A DNA stretch of 64,000 nucleotides, taken from VAZQ01 sp963827585 (GTDB lineage: Bacteria > Pseudomonadota > Alphaproteobacteria > Rhizobiales > Xanthobacteraceae). Of the stretch, positions 17,278 through 25,330 are shown one piece after another. The notes below the pieces were generated by a model. The model made no database searches. It was not told the DNA's origin and saw only the letters and a list, made by a program, of their open reading frames with translations. The stretch covers positions 186,001 to 250,000 of the forward strand of contig CAWHCK010000046.1 in assembly GCA_963827585.1 (NCBI GenBank), read 5' to 3'. Position numbers and translations under genes: made by a program. Numbering within the stretch: the stretch's first letter is position 1; every line of letters starts with the position of its first letter.

Positions 17278-17571
17278 CAGGACGATTACGAAGCCATGCT
17301 TGCCTTCAACATGATGGTGCCGCCCAACATGGGCGGACGCACGCTCAACATCGACGACATCCTGGTGGCGCTCAACCTGCCGGTGCTGGTCACGCAAGGG
17401 TCGGCGGACCGTCTCATCCTGCCTGCCGCCGCCAAGTACACGGCCGAGAAGATCCCGGGCGCCAAGCTCTCGATGTATGACGGCATCGGTCATGCGCCGT
17501 TCTGGGAGGACGCGGCGCGCTTCAACGCCGAGCTCGCCGCCTTCGTGCGGGCCGCCGGCAAGACCAACTGA
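17278..17571 (+). pseudogene. alpha/beta hydrolase, C-terminal fragment
   Basis: About 97 codons encode the end of an alpha/beta-hydrolase. The acid residue lies in LVTQGSADRLI and the catalytic histidine in DGIGHAPFWED. The nucleophile elbow and everything before it are missing; the frame begins at the junction with the reversed membrane-gene fragment. No start codon of its own, so very likely not functional. Confidence 0.8.
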
Positions 17572-17596
17572 TGCTGTTGTCCGTTCCGGACCAACG

Positions 17597-17624
17597 AAGA
17601 GGGTGGCCTCGCGGCCGCCCTCTT
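17597..17624 (+). terminator. terminator of the hydrolase remnant
   Basis: AAGAGGG and CCCTCTT pair, extended by GGCC with GGCC in the middle. Confidence 0.65.
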
Positions 17625-17679
17625 GATTTAAGCTGAAGTTGCGCGACCTCGTCGAACGCCGTCGCAAAGCGAGCGATGT

Positions 17680-17949
17680 TCACTCTGTTGGTTCTGCAAG
17701 TCTCGGGGTCACATTACGACCCGGAGCGGGGACGGGCATTTGCACTCCCAGCGGTCGCATGGTGTCCGACTCGCTAAAGCGCTCGGGAATGGGCGCGCCG
17801 ATTTTTTCGGGGATCGCTGTGTGGTCCGGGAAAAGCGCGGACCACTGCTTCTCCACTGGCTCCGCCGCTCTCGCGTGGGCGGCCAAACCGAGAAAGACGG
17901 CGGCTAAGCCGAGAAAGATCACCATCCCACAAGCCGCGATTTTTTTCAT
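17680..17949 (-). CDS. exported orphan protein, copy 1
   Basis: 89 residues from MKKIAACGMV. A cleavable signal peptide (basic start, hydrophobic stretch, AHARAA) is followed by a short mature domain with FPDHTAIPEKIGAPIPERF and GVQMPVPAPG. A paralogue of equal length with the same ends is at 27422-27691, inside a duplicated block of about 390 bases. Periplasmic; function unknown. Confidence 0.7.
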   Translation of the reverse strand: MKKIAACGMVIFLGLAAVFLGLAAHARAAEPVEKQWSALFPDHTAIPEKIGAPIPERFSESDTMRPLGVQMPVPAPGRNVTPRLAEPTE

Positions 17950-18075
17950 GACCGGTGCTCTCATATGCAGGCGGGAGCATGATCGGTCTCTCAGGCACCA
18001 GCGCCTGTCGTTGGATTTGATTGCCGGTGATTACAAAAACATGGGGTGCCGCGGAGAACTAACAAGTAGGCGTGG
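17680..18075. repeat. duplicated block, copy 1 (partner 27420-27815)
   Basis: The exported-protein gene and about 120 bases of its upstream region (with GGTCTCTCAGGCACCAGCGC and GGGGTGCCGCGGAGAA) recur in the same orientation at 27420-27815. Confidence 0.75.
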
Positions 18076-18381
18076 CAAAAAGGTATTAGGTGCCTGCTCG
18101 ACCAGATGCCGGCGACGAACGCAGACCGATGCGCCCGCAGAGCCAAAAAGGCCAACTCGGGAACCGCCGAGGAGGCCTTTAAGACGAACTCCCGGAGTGC
18201 GCTCCTTTTCTTTGTTAATTGGAGAGAGTGCTCCGGTTCCGTTCAAGAGACCAACGCACACGGATGGCATGGGGTTCCGCACCGTCACCCGATCCGAAGT
18301 GAGCAATCTTGTACAGTCTGCCGCTGTCAATGGGCGCAGGCTGGAGATGTGTTCGACACAAGGCGTCTCGTAGAGGAGGGG

Positions 18382-18570
18382 ATGTCGATGTCAAAGGCCG
18401 ATCAGTTCCGGCAATATGCCGAGGAAGCCATGCGTTGGGCCTATCAATCCAAAACCGAAAAAAACAAACAAGCCCTGATCGAGCTTGCGTGCACATGGAC
18501 GCAAGCTGCGGTGCAGAGCGATAGCACTGTGGTCGTCAACGATAACGCGCCAGAGCACAGGGCGCTGTAA
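18382..18570 (+). CDS. 62-residue helical orphan
   Basis: AGAGGAGGGG precedes the ATG. The protein (SKADQFRQYAEEAMRWA, then LIELACTWTQAAVQ) shares with the products at 22719, 34047 and 55353 a pattern. In each, an early F/Y-xx-A-xx-C/A helix is followed by a second helix ending in L-A-xx-W-xx-L/A. The family is common in Bradyrhizobium as tiny orphans; no function is known. Confidence 0.65.
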   Translation: MSMSKADQFRQYAEEAMRWAYQSKTEKNKQALIELACTWTQAAVQSDSTVVVNDNAPEHRAL

Positions 18571-18676
18571 GGCCGCCTCAATTGGCCATCGTCAATGTGC
18601 GGCCGGGCAACTGGAACATAGATCGTCATAACCGAGCGGTCCCCCAAGTAGCGGGATGCTGTTGCGGTCGTGATAG

Positions 18677-18700
18677 GGGGACCTGGGGGACCAGGTCCCC
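18677..18700. terminator. perfect 10-bp hairpin
   Basis: GGGGACCTGG and CCAGGTCCCC pair around GGGA, between the helical orphan and a converging binding-protein remnant. Confidence 0.6.
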
Positions 18701-18703
18701 GCC

Positions 18704-18796
18704 TCATTCAATCACCGCGTCAGCGCGCAACAGGAACGACTCTGGGATCGCGAGGCCAATCGCCTTCGCCGCTTTGATCGCCAGATCGAATTTCCA
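18704..18796 (-). pseudogene. ABC_sub_bind C-terminal fragment
   Basis: About 30 codons read KFDLAIKAAKAIGLAIP and end in RADAVIE-stop, the exact C-terminus of the family seen intact at 10713-11690. The rest of the gene is absent. Confidence 0.75.
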
Positions 18797-18995
18797 AGAC
18801 GGGATGTGGACCGGGTGTTGTGGGGCGGTAAAATGCCACCGGTAGTGCATTTCCCAAATTTCCGACCACGCTCACTAACGGACGGACAAGCCGGAGCTTC
18901 ACTTGCGCAGGGGAATCGCTATAATCCCCCCGCCTCGCCCTGCCTTCGTCGGGGGAGAAGGGCAGCCCTTGCGAGAAAGAAAAAGGGGAGCCTTT

Positions 18996-19691
18996 GTGAG
19001 GAAGAGAGTTAAAGCCTCGTTTGATCCCAAAATATTTCTCGCCAAGGTGGGCGAGGGAAAAACGATATCGAAATATCGGAAGGATCAAGTTGTTTTTTCG
19101 CAAGGGCAGGTCGCGGACGCGGTTTTTTACATCCAGCAAGGCAAGATCAAACTCACCGTCGTTTCCGAGCAAGGCAAGGAAGCAGTCGTCGCAATTCTAG
19201 GACCCGGCCACTTTTTTGGCGAAGGATGTCTGAATGGCCATCCGCTGCGCATCGCAACAACCAGGGCGGTCGATGAATGCGTGATTACTCGCTTAGAGAA
19301 GGCGACCATGATCGCTACTATTCACGATGAGCCGGACTTTTCTGAACTGTTCATGACGTATCTGTTGACGCGGAACAGTCGAATTGAAGAGGACTTGATC
19401 GATCAATTGTTTAATTCGAGTGAAAAGCGTCTCGCCCGACTTCTCCTTCTGCTTGCAAATTTCGGCAAGGAAGGCAGGCCGGAACCGATCGTGGGAAAGT
19501 TCAGTCAGGAAACGCTGGCGGAGATGATCGGCACGACCCGATCACGGGTAAGCTTTTTCATGAACAAATTCCGCAAATTGGGTTTTATCGAATACAACGG
19601 AAAACTGGAAGTCCATAATTCCTTGTTGAACGTGGTTTTGCACGACAAGCCCGAGATCAAAACGAGGGATGAAGCAATTGGTGCAGAATAA
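18996..19691 (+). CDS. Crp/Fnr-family transcription regulator, paralogue 2
   Basis: 231 residues from a GTG behind AAAGGGGAGCC. The effector domain (QVADAVFYIQQGKIKLTVVS, LGPGHFFGEGC) and the winged helix (SQETLAEMIGTTRSRVSFF) match paralogue 1 at 11976-12632. The stretch around FNSSEKRLARLLLLLANFG is identical in both. No FNR cysteine cluster. A C-terminal tail of about 15 residues is unique to this copy. It lies upstream of the ROSE-hsp20 unit, but with about 400 bases and a microprotein gene between. Confidence 0.9.
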   Translation: MRKRVKASFDPKIFLAKVGEGKTISKYRKDQVVFSQGQVADAVFYIQQGKIKLTVVSEQGKEAVVAILGPGHFFGEGCLNGHPLRIATTRAVDECVITRLEKATMIATIHDEPDFSELFMTYLLTRNSRIEEDLIDQLFNSSEKRLARLLLLLANFGKEGRPEPIVGKFSQETLAEMIGTTRSRVSFFMNKFRKLGFIEYNGKLEVHNSLLNVVLHDKPEIKTRDEAIGAE

Positions 19692-19778
19692 ATTCTGCAA
19701 ATATGAGCAATTTGAACACATCGTTGCTCTTTAAATGATAAAGACGGGTTCACTAACTGACGAAAAAGCGCCTCCTAA

Positions 19779-19919
19779 ATGCAAGATGCAGCCTGGGCAA
19801 TAGGACTATTCGGCGGGATACCGGCCGCGCTCATTTTTCTCTTCTGGTGGAAGTTGTGGTCAGTCTCTTTGTTTCCCCAACCGGCGTCTGAATATTGGCA
19901 CCGCGGCACCATAGAGTAA
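19779..19919 (+). CDS. 46-residue single-pass membrane microprotein
   Basis: The frame encodes MQDAAWAIGLFGGIP, a hydrophobic aromatic helix (LIFLFWWKLW) and a polar tail ending EYWHRGTIE. The ribosome-binding site is weak. No homologue recognised. Confidence 0.4.
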   Translation: MQDAAWAIGLFGGIPAALIFLFWWKLWSVSLFPQPASEYWHRGTIE

Positions 19920-20101
19920 TTCTCTAGTAATAATCCAGATATATCGGAGCTTCCCAGCTTAGAAAAGATAGTTCCCTGTTATCCCGCTGCATATATCAAC
20001 ATCAGTTTTTTCGTATCGGTGATGTGAAAATACTGTCATATCTAGAAAATATTCGGTTTTGCCCCTTGCGAAGGCCAGAGGGTATCCCTAAATACCACAC
20101 G

Positions 20102-20189
20102 CGCAGGCCATAAGGCTGCGTGATACGGAAGGTCCGGCCCTGAGGGCGGACCGTTCGCATGTCGCTCAACAAGGAGGTCATGCTATGCG
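20102..20189 (+). promoter_or_regulatory. ROSE-type RNA thermometer upstream of hsp20
   Basis: Three hairpins in series: 20102-20120 (CGCAG with TGCG), 20131-20152 (GGTCCG..CCC with GGG..CGGACC) and the start-site hairpin 20156-20189. In the last, CGCAT pairs with ATGCG at the start codon. TCGCT faces the AGGA of the Shine-Dalgarno sequence (20172-20177) across a CAACA loop, with the bulged G expected of the conserved UYGCU motif. ROSE elements keep hsp mRNAs untranslated at normal temperature and melt on heat shock; this is established for Bradyrhizobium small heat-shock genes. Confidence 0.75.
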
Positions 20190-20655
20190 TACATTCGATT
20201 TTGCTCCCTTCTACCGTTCAACCGTCGGCTTCGACCGAGTTTTCTCTACGCTCGATCAGCTCGTCGGCGTGGACGGATCGGTGCCGAGCTATCCGCCCTA
20301 CAATATCGCGCGGACCGGCGAGAACGCCTATCGCATCTCGGTTGCAGTCGCCGGCTTCACCGACGCTGATCTCTCGATCGAGGCGAAGGAGAATACGCTG
20401 ACGATCCACGGCGAGAAGCAGACCAACGACGAGGAGGAGACCGGCGACGTGCTCTACCAGGGCATCGCCGCGCGGACCTTCGAGCGTAGCTTCCAGCTCG
20501 CCGACTATGTTCAGGTCAAGGGCGCGAGCCTGGAGAACGGGCTCCTACACGTCGACCTCTTGCGTGAGATTCCGGAGGCGATGAAGCCTCGGGCGATCCC
20601 GATCGCAAGCTCCAGTAAGCTTCTGGAGGTCAAGCCGACCAAGGTCGCTGCCTGA
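20185..20655 (+). CDS. hsp20: small heat-shock protein (Hsp20, IbpA class)
   Basis: 156 residues. The start MRTFDFAPFYRSTVGFDRVF is the bacterial class A signature. The alpha-crystallin domain (about residues 35-125, PYNIARTGENAYRISVAVAG to LENGLLHVDL) is followed by a tail with the oligomer motif RAIPI. It acts as an ATP-independent holdase for unfolding proteins in the cytoplasm. The preceding ROSE element implies translational heat control. A strong terminator follows, so it is monocistronic. Confidence 0.95.
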   Translation: MRTFDFAPFYRSTVGFDRVFSTLDQLVGVDGSVPSYPPYNIARTGENAYRISVAVAGFTDADLSIEAKENTLTIHGEKQTNDEEETGDVLYQGIAARTFERSFQLADYVQVKGASLENGLLHVDLLREIPEAMKPRAIPIASSSKLLEVKPTKVAA

Positions 20656-20679
20656 GGCTCTGACCAGTTGAATTTTGGG

Positions 20680-20702
20680 AGCGCCCCGGATTCCGGGGCG
20701 CT
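20680..20702 (+). terminator. hsp20 terminator
   Basis: AGCGCCCCGG and CCGGGGCGCT pair perfectly around ATT. Confidence 0.75.
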
Positions 20703-20705
20703 TGC

Positions 20706-20925
20706 CCAGCCGCGGACAAAGCGTACCCATCCGGCTCCGTATGGGCCGCCGCGGCCGTGCCCACCAGCAATCCCGCTCCTGGGCGGTTCTCGATGACGAA
20801 CGCTTGGCCGAGCTGCATCGATAGCTGATCGCAGATGATCCGGGCGATGATGTCCGTTTCCGCCGCCGGCCGTCGTGGGCACGATGATGGTCACTGGCCG
20901 GGTTGGAAATGTCTGGGCAGCGCCT
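20706..20925 (-). pseudogene. Bug-family receptor, N-terminal fragment
   Basis: Read across a frame change, the minus strand gives FPTRPVTIIVPTTAGGG, then MQLGQAFVIENRPGAGLLVG and HTEPDGY. This is the opening third of a tripartite-tricarboxylate receptor. The rest is missing; it is cut by hsp20 on one side and a transposase remnant on the other. Confidence 0.7.
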
Positions 20926-20939
20926 CCGCGCCAACCGCG

Positions 20940-21165
20940 GTGTAGCGGGCCAGAAGTCCTCGACCCAGCGGGACGCAAAACTGATCGTCGGAGAAACCTC
21001 CGGGATCGTATGACCCTGCGTCAGCAACCAGCTCGTTTGGTAATGCCGCGCCGACGTCGCGACCTCACTCGACCGGTACCGTTGCTCCAACTCCGCGACG
21101 CTCAAGTGATCTGGCACATGCGCTATGGCCCCCTCCCGCGAATCATGGCGCCAAAAGCTAACTGC
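20940..21165 (-). pseudogene. IS630-type transposase, N-terminal fragment
   Basis: SVAELEQRYRSSEVATSARH and WLLTQGHTIPEVSPTISFAS resemble the winged-helix start of IS630-like transposases. The catalytic domain is absent. Identified by memory of the family pattern only. Confidence 0.5.
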
Positions 21166-21217
21166 TTCGTCCAACCACCGGAATCCGCCACCCCGCGTCA
21201 ATCACCCGGAAACCGTA

Positions 21218-22393
21218 TCAGAGGGAAGTTCTAGTCCCTCGCCTCAATGCTTGCTCGACGGCAGGTTGCAGCCGGTAGAGCGCCCCCTCGCGATCGTCGG
21301 TAATCAAATAGAGAAGACCATCGGGGCCGATCCGTACATCGCGGATACGCCCCAGTTCATCCTTGAGCAGGCGCTGTTCACGGACTATTCGGCCGTCCTG
21401 CATTTCGAGTCGAACCAGCGACTGGCCTGCAAGAGCGCCTATCCAAAATACGGTAACCCCATCTGCATTTTCGATCGCCAAGCCCGATGGTGCAATCGCC
21501 GGTGTCCAGTGGTGGACAGGTTGCTCCATGCCCACCTTCGCCGTCCCTTCACCGATCGGCTTACCTGAGTAGTCGAAGCCAAAGGTGATGACGGGCCAAC
21601 CGTAATTGCGTCCGGCGATGACCAGGTTCAGTTCATCGCCGCCCATCGGACCATGCTCATGAGCCCACAGCCTGCCTGTATGCGCATTAATCGCGAGTCC
21701 TTGAGGGTTGCGATGGCCATAGCTCCAGATTTCCGACCTCGCGCCGGGCATGGATATGAACGGGTTGTCCTTGGGGATCGAACCATCGGTATGGATGCGA
21801 ATGATCGAGCCGGCATGATCGGAGCGATCCTGAGCGCGTTCCGGCGTCGAGCGGTCGCCGAGTGCAAGAAAAAGATAACCGTCGCCCGTAATAGCTATCC
21901 GGCCGCCCAGTTGCTTGGCGCTGTGCGCCGCCGGGTAACTTTCGAAGATGACGCCGCGATCTATGAGCGCTCGGTTCTCATCGAGCTTGGCCCTCAGTAC
22001 GCGGATCGTGGATGCGGCGGCGGTCCCATGGACATAGGATAGATACACGATCCTGTTTTCGGCGAAGCCAGGGTCTATCGCGACGTCGAGAAGCCCGGCA
22101 TGGTCCTTGTTTAGAATGGGTGGAAGGCCAGCCACTTCCCGCGCAACCGATCCGGGCTGAATGAGCTGAAGTCGCCCGGGACGTTCGGTGACCAGAATGG
22201 AGTTATCCGGAAGAAAAGCAATCGACCACGGGAATTCGAAAGGGCCCGCAATCCGCACAGCCTCCAACTCGGTGGGACTAGCCGGAGCGATGAGTTCCTC
22301 TTGCTCCGTGATGCGGGCGGAGGCCGGGTCGAGCGGAAAGGAAGCACACAACGCAGGCTGAACCAAAAGACCGAGTAACCAGATCCTCTTCAT
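21218..22393 (-). CDS. soluble aldose sugar dehydrogenase (PQQ-dependent, YliI/Asd type)
   Basis: 391 residues with an N-terminal signal peptide (MKRIWLLGLLVQPALC), so periplasmic. The six-blade propeller signatures of the glucose/sorbosone dehydrogenase family are present: FPWSIAFLPDNSILVTERPGR, GGRIAITGDGYLFLALGD, YGHRNPQGLAI and HEHGPMGGDELNLV, followed by NYGWPVI. It oxidises aldoses to lactones with PQQ and passes electrons to the respiratory chain. No PQQ synthesis genes are in the window. The gene stands alone. Confidence 0.88.
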   Translation of the reverse strand: MKRIWLLGLLVQPALCASFPLDPASARITEQEELIAPASPTELEAVRIAGPFEFPWSIAFLPDNSILVTERPGRLQLIQPGSVAREVAGLPPILNKDHAGLLDVAIDPGFAENRIVYLSYVHGTAAASTIRVLRAKLDENRALIDRGVIFESYPAAHSAKQLGGRIAITGDGYLFLALGDRSTPERAQDRSDHAGSIIRIHTDGSIPKDNPFISMPGARSEIWSYGHRNPQGLAINAHTGRLWAHEHGPMGGDELNLVIAGRNYGWPVITFGFDYSGKPIGEGTAKVGMEQPVHHWTPAIAPSGLAIENADGVTVFWIGALAGQSLVRLEMQDGRIVREQRLLKDELGRIRDVRIGPDGLLYLITDDREGALYRLQPAVEQALRRGTRTSL

Positions 22394-22718
22394 TTCCGAT
22401 ATCCTGAGTTGCCGATAGATGCCTTCCAGTGGCCAGGAACCGCCTTGAACATCATGACGTGCCCCGCATGCCTGTGCCTACCTGATGATCCGAAAAAGTC
22501 AAAATTAGAATCACCCACGGATTGGTTGTTGATGCAACTCAAAGGTCATCTCGCCGGGGCGCGCCGGCTTCCTCACATCGGCCGCGGCGACGATTCAGGC
22601 CTCCTTAAGTACCTGGCGCGTTGGCGCAGGCATAGTGCGAGTTGCAATGGACTCCCCGCTGCTGCGCAAACCCTCGCCACGCTCTTGTTCGGCGTCAGGT
22701 TGGACAACGAGGTGCCAC
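22394..22718. other. intergenic, no gene seen
   Basis: About 325 bases between the sugar dehydrogenase and the small helical gene on plus. No conserved frame, repeat or strong hairpin was recognised. Confidence 0.4.
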
Positions 22719-23018
22719 ATGAGATCGCGATCCGAGGAATTCCGCGCCAACGCCGCAAAATGCCAGGAGCTCGCGAATTGCTGGCGCGATGAAGGTAAAC
22801 GGCAGTACGGAGAGCTGGCGCGTCAGTGGTTGCAGCTCGCCGAGCAGAGCGAAGGGCAGCTCTCGGAGCAGCGACGCTCACGTCATCAGAGGAGATACGA
22901 CGATGTTGCCGAAAGGGAAGTTACCCGCGAAGGCCATGACGAAGCTCGGATTGGCAACGACGGTCGCAGCTCTGTGGGTTGCTGCGGCCACCTCCGCTGG
23001 CTGAGGCGGCCAATATAA
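22719..23018 (+). CDS. helical orphan related to the 18382 family
   Basis: Starts MRSRSEEFRANAAKCQELAN, with CGELARQW-like second helix (YGELARQWLQLAEQSEG). This matches the two-helix pattern of the products at 18382, 34047 and 55353. Only the first 50 or so codons look family-like; the remainder overlaps a separate small frame (22903-23004) and may be fortuitous read-through. GAGGTGCC precedes the ATG. Confidence 0.5.
   Translation: MRSRSEEFRANAAKCQELANCWRDEGKRQYGELARQWLQLAEQSEGQLSEQRRSRHQRRYDDVAEREVTREGHDEARIGNDGRSSVGCCGHLRWLRRPI
22903..23004 (+). CDS. 33-residue hydrophobic microprotein
   Basis: AGAGGAGATACGACG gives a strong ribosome-binding site before MLPKGKLPAKAMTKLG and a short hydrophobic helix (ATTVAALWVAAATSAG). 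It overlaps the end of the preceding open frame in another phase. Confidence 0.45.
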   Translation: MLPKGKLPAKAMTKLGLATTVAALWVAAATSAG

Positions 23019-23059
23019 AAGCCCCGGCCTGAATCGGAAAGGAGACAAGGCCGGAGCTT
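23019..23059. terminator. bidirectional terminator hairpin
   Basis: AAGCCCCGGCCT and AGGCCGGAGCTT pair with one bulge around about 17 bases, between converging small genes. Confidence 0.6.
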
Positions 23060-23135
23060 CTATCTTCGGAAGGGTCGCGAGATACACTCGCAACATACCG
23101 TTCCGGTCGTTACGCCCTGAATGGGGCGTTAGAGA

Positions 23136-23252
23136 TTATGGCTGATGAGGCTTTACGCTCCGCCCCATCATGAATGACGCTACGCTGAAGCAGATCGCAG
23201 CAGTCAAAGCGACTGTCAATGTGGGGAGCCACATCTGGACATAGAACCACAT
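23136..23252 (-). CDS. 38-residue membrane microprotein (MWFYVQMW family)
   Basis: Behind CAGGAGGATCGCCAG, the ATG opens MWFYVQMWLPTLTVALTAAI and a basic tail (GRSVKPHQP). It shares about two thirds of its residues with the 36-residue product at 1669. One membrane helix. Function unknown. Confidence 0.7.
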   Translation of the reverse strand: MWFYVQMWLPTLTVALTAAICFSVASFMMGRSVKPHQP

Positions 23253-23392
23253 CTGGCGATCCTCCTGAGGTGCCCACTCCTTAAGCTTGATACGGTGGCG
23301 ACAAGGCGCCTTTTACTAGTACCTAGGCGAATTAGGACATCCTGCCGGGCCGCCACAATTGAAACTGACCCACTATCGCCACTTGACTGCGC

Positions 23393-23656
23393 TCAGTTAG
23401 GCTTGGGGGCACGGTCGGGGGCGCGCGTCTCCTCCAATGTGAACGGCACAACTGCTTGCACGTCCCATGTGTGCGGGAAAACCGGCGCGCGCCAAATCAT
23501 CGAGGGTAGTACTGAGTATGGCGCGTACTCTTGGGCAATCTGCGGATGGACCTCGAAGAGCGGACTGAGTCTTACTGTGGCGTCTTGGGCCATCGTTGCC
23601 CAAGCAAAAATGAACATCGATCCGGCTGCGAGAGCAAATTGCAAAGATTTTCGCAT
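23393..23656 (-). CDS. exported orphan protein of 87 residues
   Basis: From MRKSLQFALAAGSMFIFAW a signal peptide ends at ATMAQD. The mature part has LFEVHPQIAQEYAPYSVLP and ends PFTLEETRAPDRAPKPN. The start at 23656 follows GGAGAAAAACA and is preferred over the longer frame from 23683. No homologue recognised; it resembles in length the exported pair at 17680 and 27422 but not in sequence. Confidence 0.6.
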   Translation of the reverse strand: MRKSLQFALAAGSMFIFAWATMAQDATVRLSPLFEVHPQIAQEYAPYSVLPSMIWRAPVFPHTWDVQAVVPFTLEETRAPDRAPKPN

Positions 23657-23881
23657 TGTTTTTCTCCGTCGATTTTTGTTCACACACCATCGGATCGAGC
23701 TGCGCTAGTGTACTGACATTGCGTGAACGTCGTCCGGCCTCCGTGGGGGATAGAGATGACGAATTATTCAATAACGCAGCACGAGTTCATAAGCCTTCTC
23801 GCCGGCGCGGTGCGGTGGCGGCGTGGCCGCTTGCTGCCGACGGAAGAACGACGCAAGAATTTCCGCTCAGTGACGGTTATC

Positions 23882-24259
23882 TCATTTAAGCGCGGCTGAC
23901 TTCGGTGCAAGCAACAGCGTGTAGCACGCGTCAACAAGGGCGGAACTCGGGTACGATTTACCCGGGAGGGTCACGAACTCCTTGGGGAATTCGTCCCGGC
24001 GCTTCCACGAGTCGCTTTTCGAAAGCGCGACTTGCTTCGCATCGGCGTCAGGCAGTGCGCGGAATTTTTCGGCGCACACGGGTGCCAGCGCCGCTATGAC
24101 CGCCAGCTCTGAGCGCTCCTTTGCCATCTTGTCAGCGGTGCTGCCGAGCGACCAGCCACCCCAGTAAAAGCCAACAAACATCGTTGCGACGGCACCGGCG
24201 GCGGCGCCTTGCAGCAGACGCTTCAGCGATTCTCCTTGCAGAATTGCAGGTACTTGCAT
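23882..24259 (-). CDS. small membrane-anchored orphan protein (WGGWSLGSTA family), intact copy
   Basis: 125 residues from MQVPAILQGESLKRLLQG. A membrane helix around GAVATMFVGFYWGGWSLGSTA is followed by a soluble domain with a conserved cysteine (LAPVCAEKF) and KSDSWKRRDEFPKEF, ending LLLAPKSAALK. It is the reference for the frameshifted copy at 1-318 and the fragment at 17158-17277. The ATG follows GAAAGGAAATACC. Single-pass envelope protein; role unknown. Confidence 0.75.
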   Translation of the reverse strand: MQVPAILQGESLKRLLQGAAAGAVATMFVGFYWGGWSLGSTADKMAKERSELAVIAALAPVCAEKFRALPDADAKQVALSKSDSWKRRDEFPKEFVTLPGKSYPSSALVDACYTLLLAPKSAALK

Positions 24260-24271
24260 GGTATTTCCTTT

Positions 24272-24292
24272 CGCCCGACATGTTTCGGAGCG
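24272..24292 (-). promoter_or_regulatory. 5' leader hairpin on the ribosome-binding site (copy 2)
   Basis: On minus, CGCTC and GGGCG pair around an 11-nt loop, immediately before GAAAGGAAAT. Further upstream lies CGGAACCTGTTCGGGTGTCC, matching the leader at 13950. Confidence 0.45.
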
Positions 24293-24726
24293 AGGACACG
24301 GACACCCGAACAGGTTCCGGTTCAGCAAGTCGAATTGAAGACCGAACGCGTTGCGATGGCGTATCGATCATGCTATTGGCTTGCGCCTTTGTCCGTCCGG
24401 AGTTTGAGCAAAATAGCTCACATTACAGATTGATTGTGACCGGGGTCCTTGGCAATCAAGCTCGTAACCATCGAGGTCAACGCCTTGCCGATTACGCGAT
24501 CTTAGTATCGTCGCCAGATCCAGAACAATCCGGAGGCGGCGCGTTCGAGCGCCGTCTCGCCGTCGAACCGCCTGACGCATCTCCCGAGCTGCAGCCGCAT
24601 CGTGATGAGACGAGTACGGATGACGCTCCTTGAACAATACACAGGATATGTATCGTCTGACCTCGCCAATTGGTCCGATCGTTCCCATATACGTTTATCA
24701 CCGACCGATAGCCACAGGAGTACGCA
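24293..24726. other. non-coding upstream region
   Basis: The first 190 bases belong to the repeat shared with 353-535. The rest shows no conserved frame. Confidence 0.4.
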
Positions 24727-24903
24727 ATGCGGACGCATCGGTTTGGACAAAAACTCAAGCTTCCTTCGACAATCGCCATCAAACATCAGATCAGAAAGCT
24801 GATGTTTGAAGAAGCGGTCAAGAAAGCGGAGCCAGGAGCAAGAGCTGAAGCAATTCGCGGACAACTACGCGAAGAAACACGACCGCTCGTGCAGTCGGGC
24901 TGA
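24727..24903 (+). CDS. 58-residue charged orphan
   Basis: CACAGGAGTACGCA precedes the ATG. The product is a highly charged, probably helical protein (MRTHRFGQKLKLPS, then MFEEAVKKAEPGARAEAIRG). No membrane segment or known motif. Confidence 0.5.
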   Translation: MRTHRFGQKLKLPSTIAIKHQIRKLMFEEAVKKAEPGARAEAIRGQLREETRPLVQSG

Positions 24904-25236
24904 GGCGTAGAGGATAAAAAGGCTGGTACTGAAGACCAGACTGGAAAGAGGAACGAGTAATTTGATGTAGTTCGAGATGTAACCGGCAGCCTTGGGTGCG
25001 CTGCCAATCCGTCGACCAACGCGATAGAAGCACCCAGAATGGCCACTCAGTCAAAGCCTCAGCGGTAACGTCGGCCCAGCGCACGTTTCGCACGCTGGTC
25101 GATCATTACGCCGGCGCGCGCGCCGCGCTCAAAGCGCTGCACGATCTCGCGCGGAGCGGCGGCTGTGTGCACTGAAAATTCGATTCGGCATACCCTTGCT
25201 GATGCGTCGGACTTCAGATTGATTTCGGAGGCAACA
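24904..25236. other. intergenic with left half of an inverted repeat
   Basis: From about 25155 the sequence recurs in reverse complement at 27235-27410. No other gene seen. Confidence 0.4.
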
Positions 25237-25330
25237 ATGGCAAGCTGGATTAAGTGCACTAATACGAAGCATGAAGCTGTTTACATCAACCTCGATAACG
25301 CGGTGACTGTGACACGGAACGATGTCGCCG
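25155..25330. repeat. inverted repeat, left arm (partner 27235-27410)
   Basis: The first third of the MASWIKCTNT gene and about 80 bases upstream recur in reverse complement at 27235-27410, with roughly 80 per cent identity by eye. The pair encloses about 1.9 kb. Confidence 0.7.

Larger units (their letters stand above)
23818..24484. repeat. direct repeat block, copy 2 (partners 1-535 and 17073-17277)
   Basis: Bases 23905-24484 match 1-535; bases 23818-24008 match 17073-17277. All are in the same orientation and centred on the small membrane gene. Confidence 0.75.
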
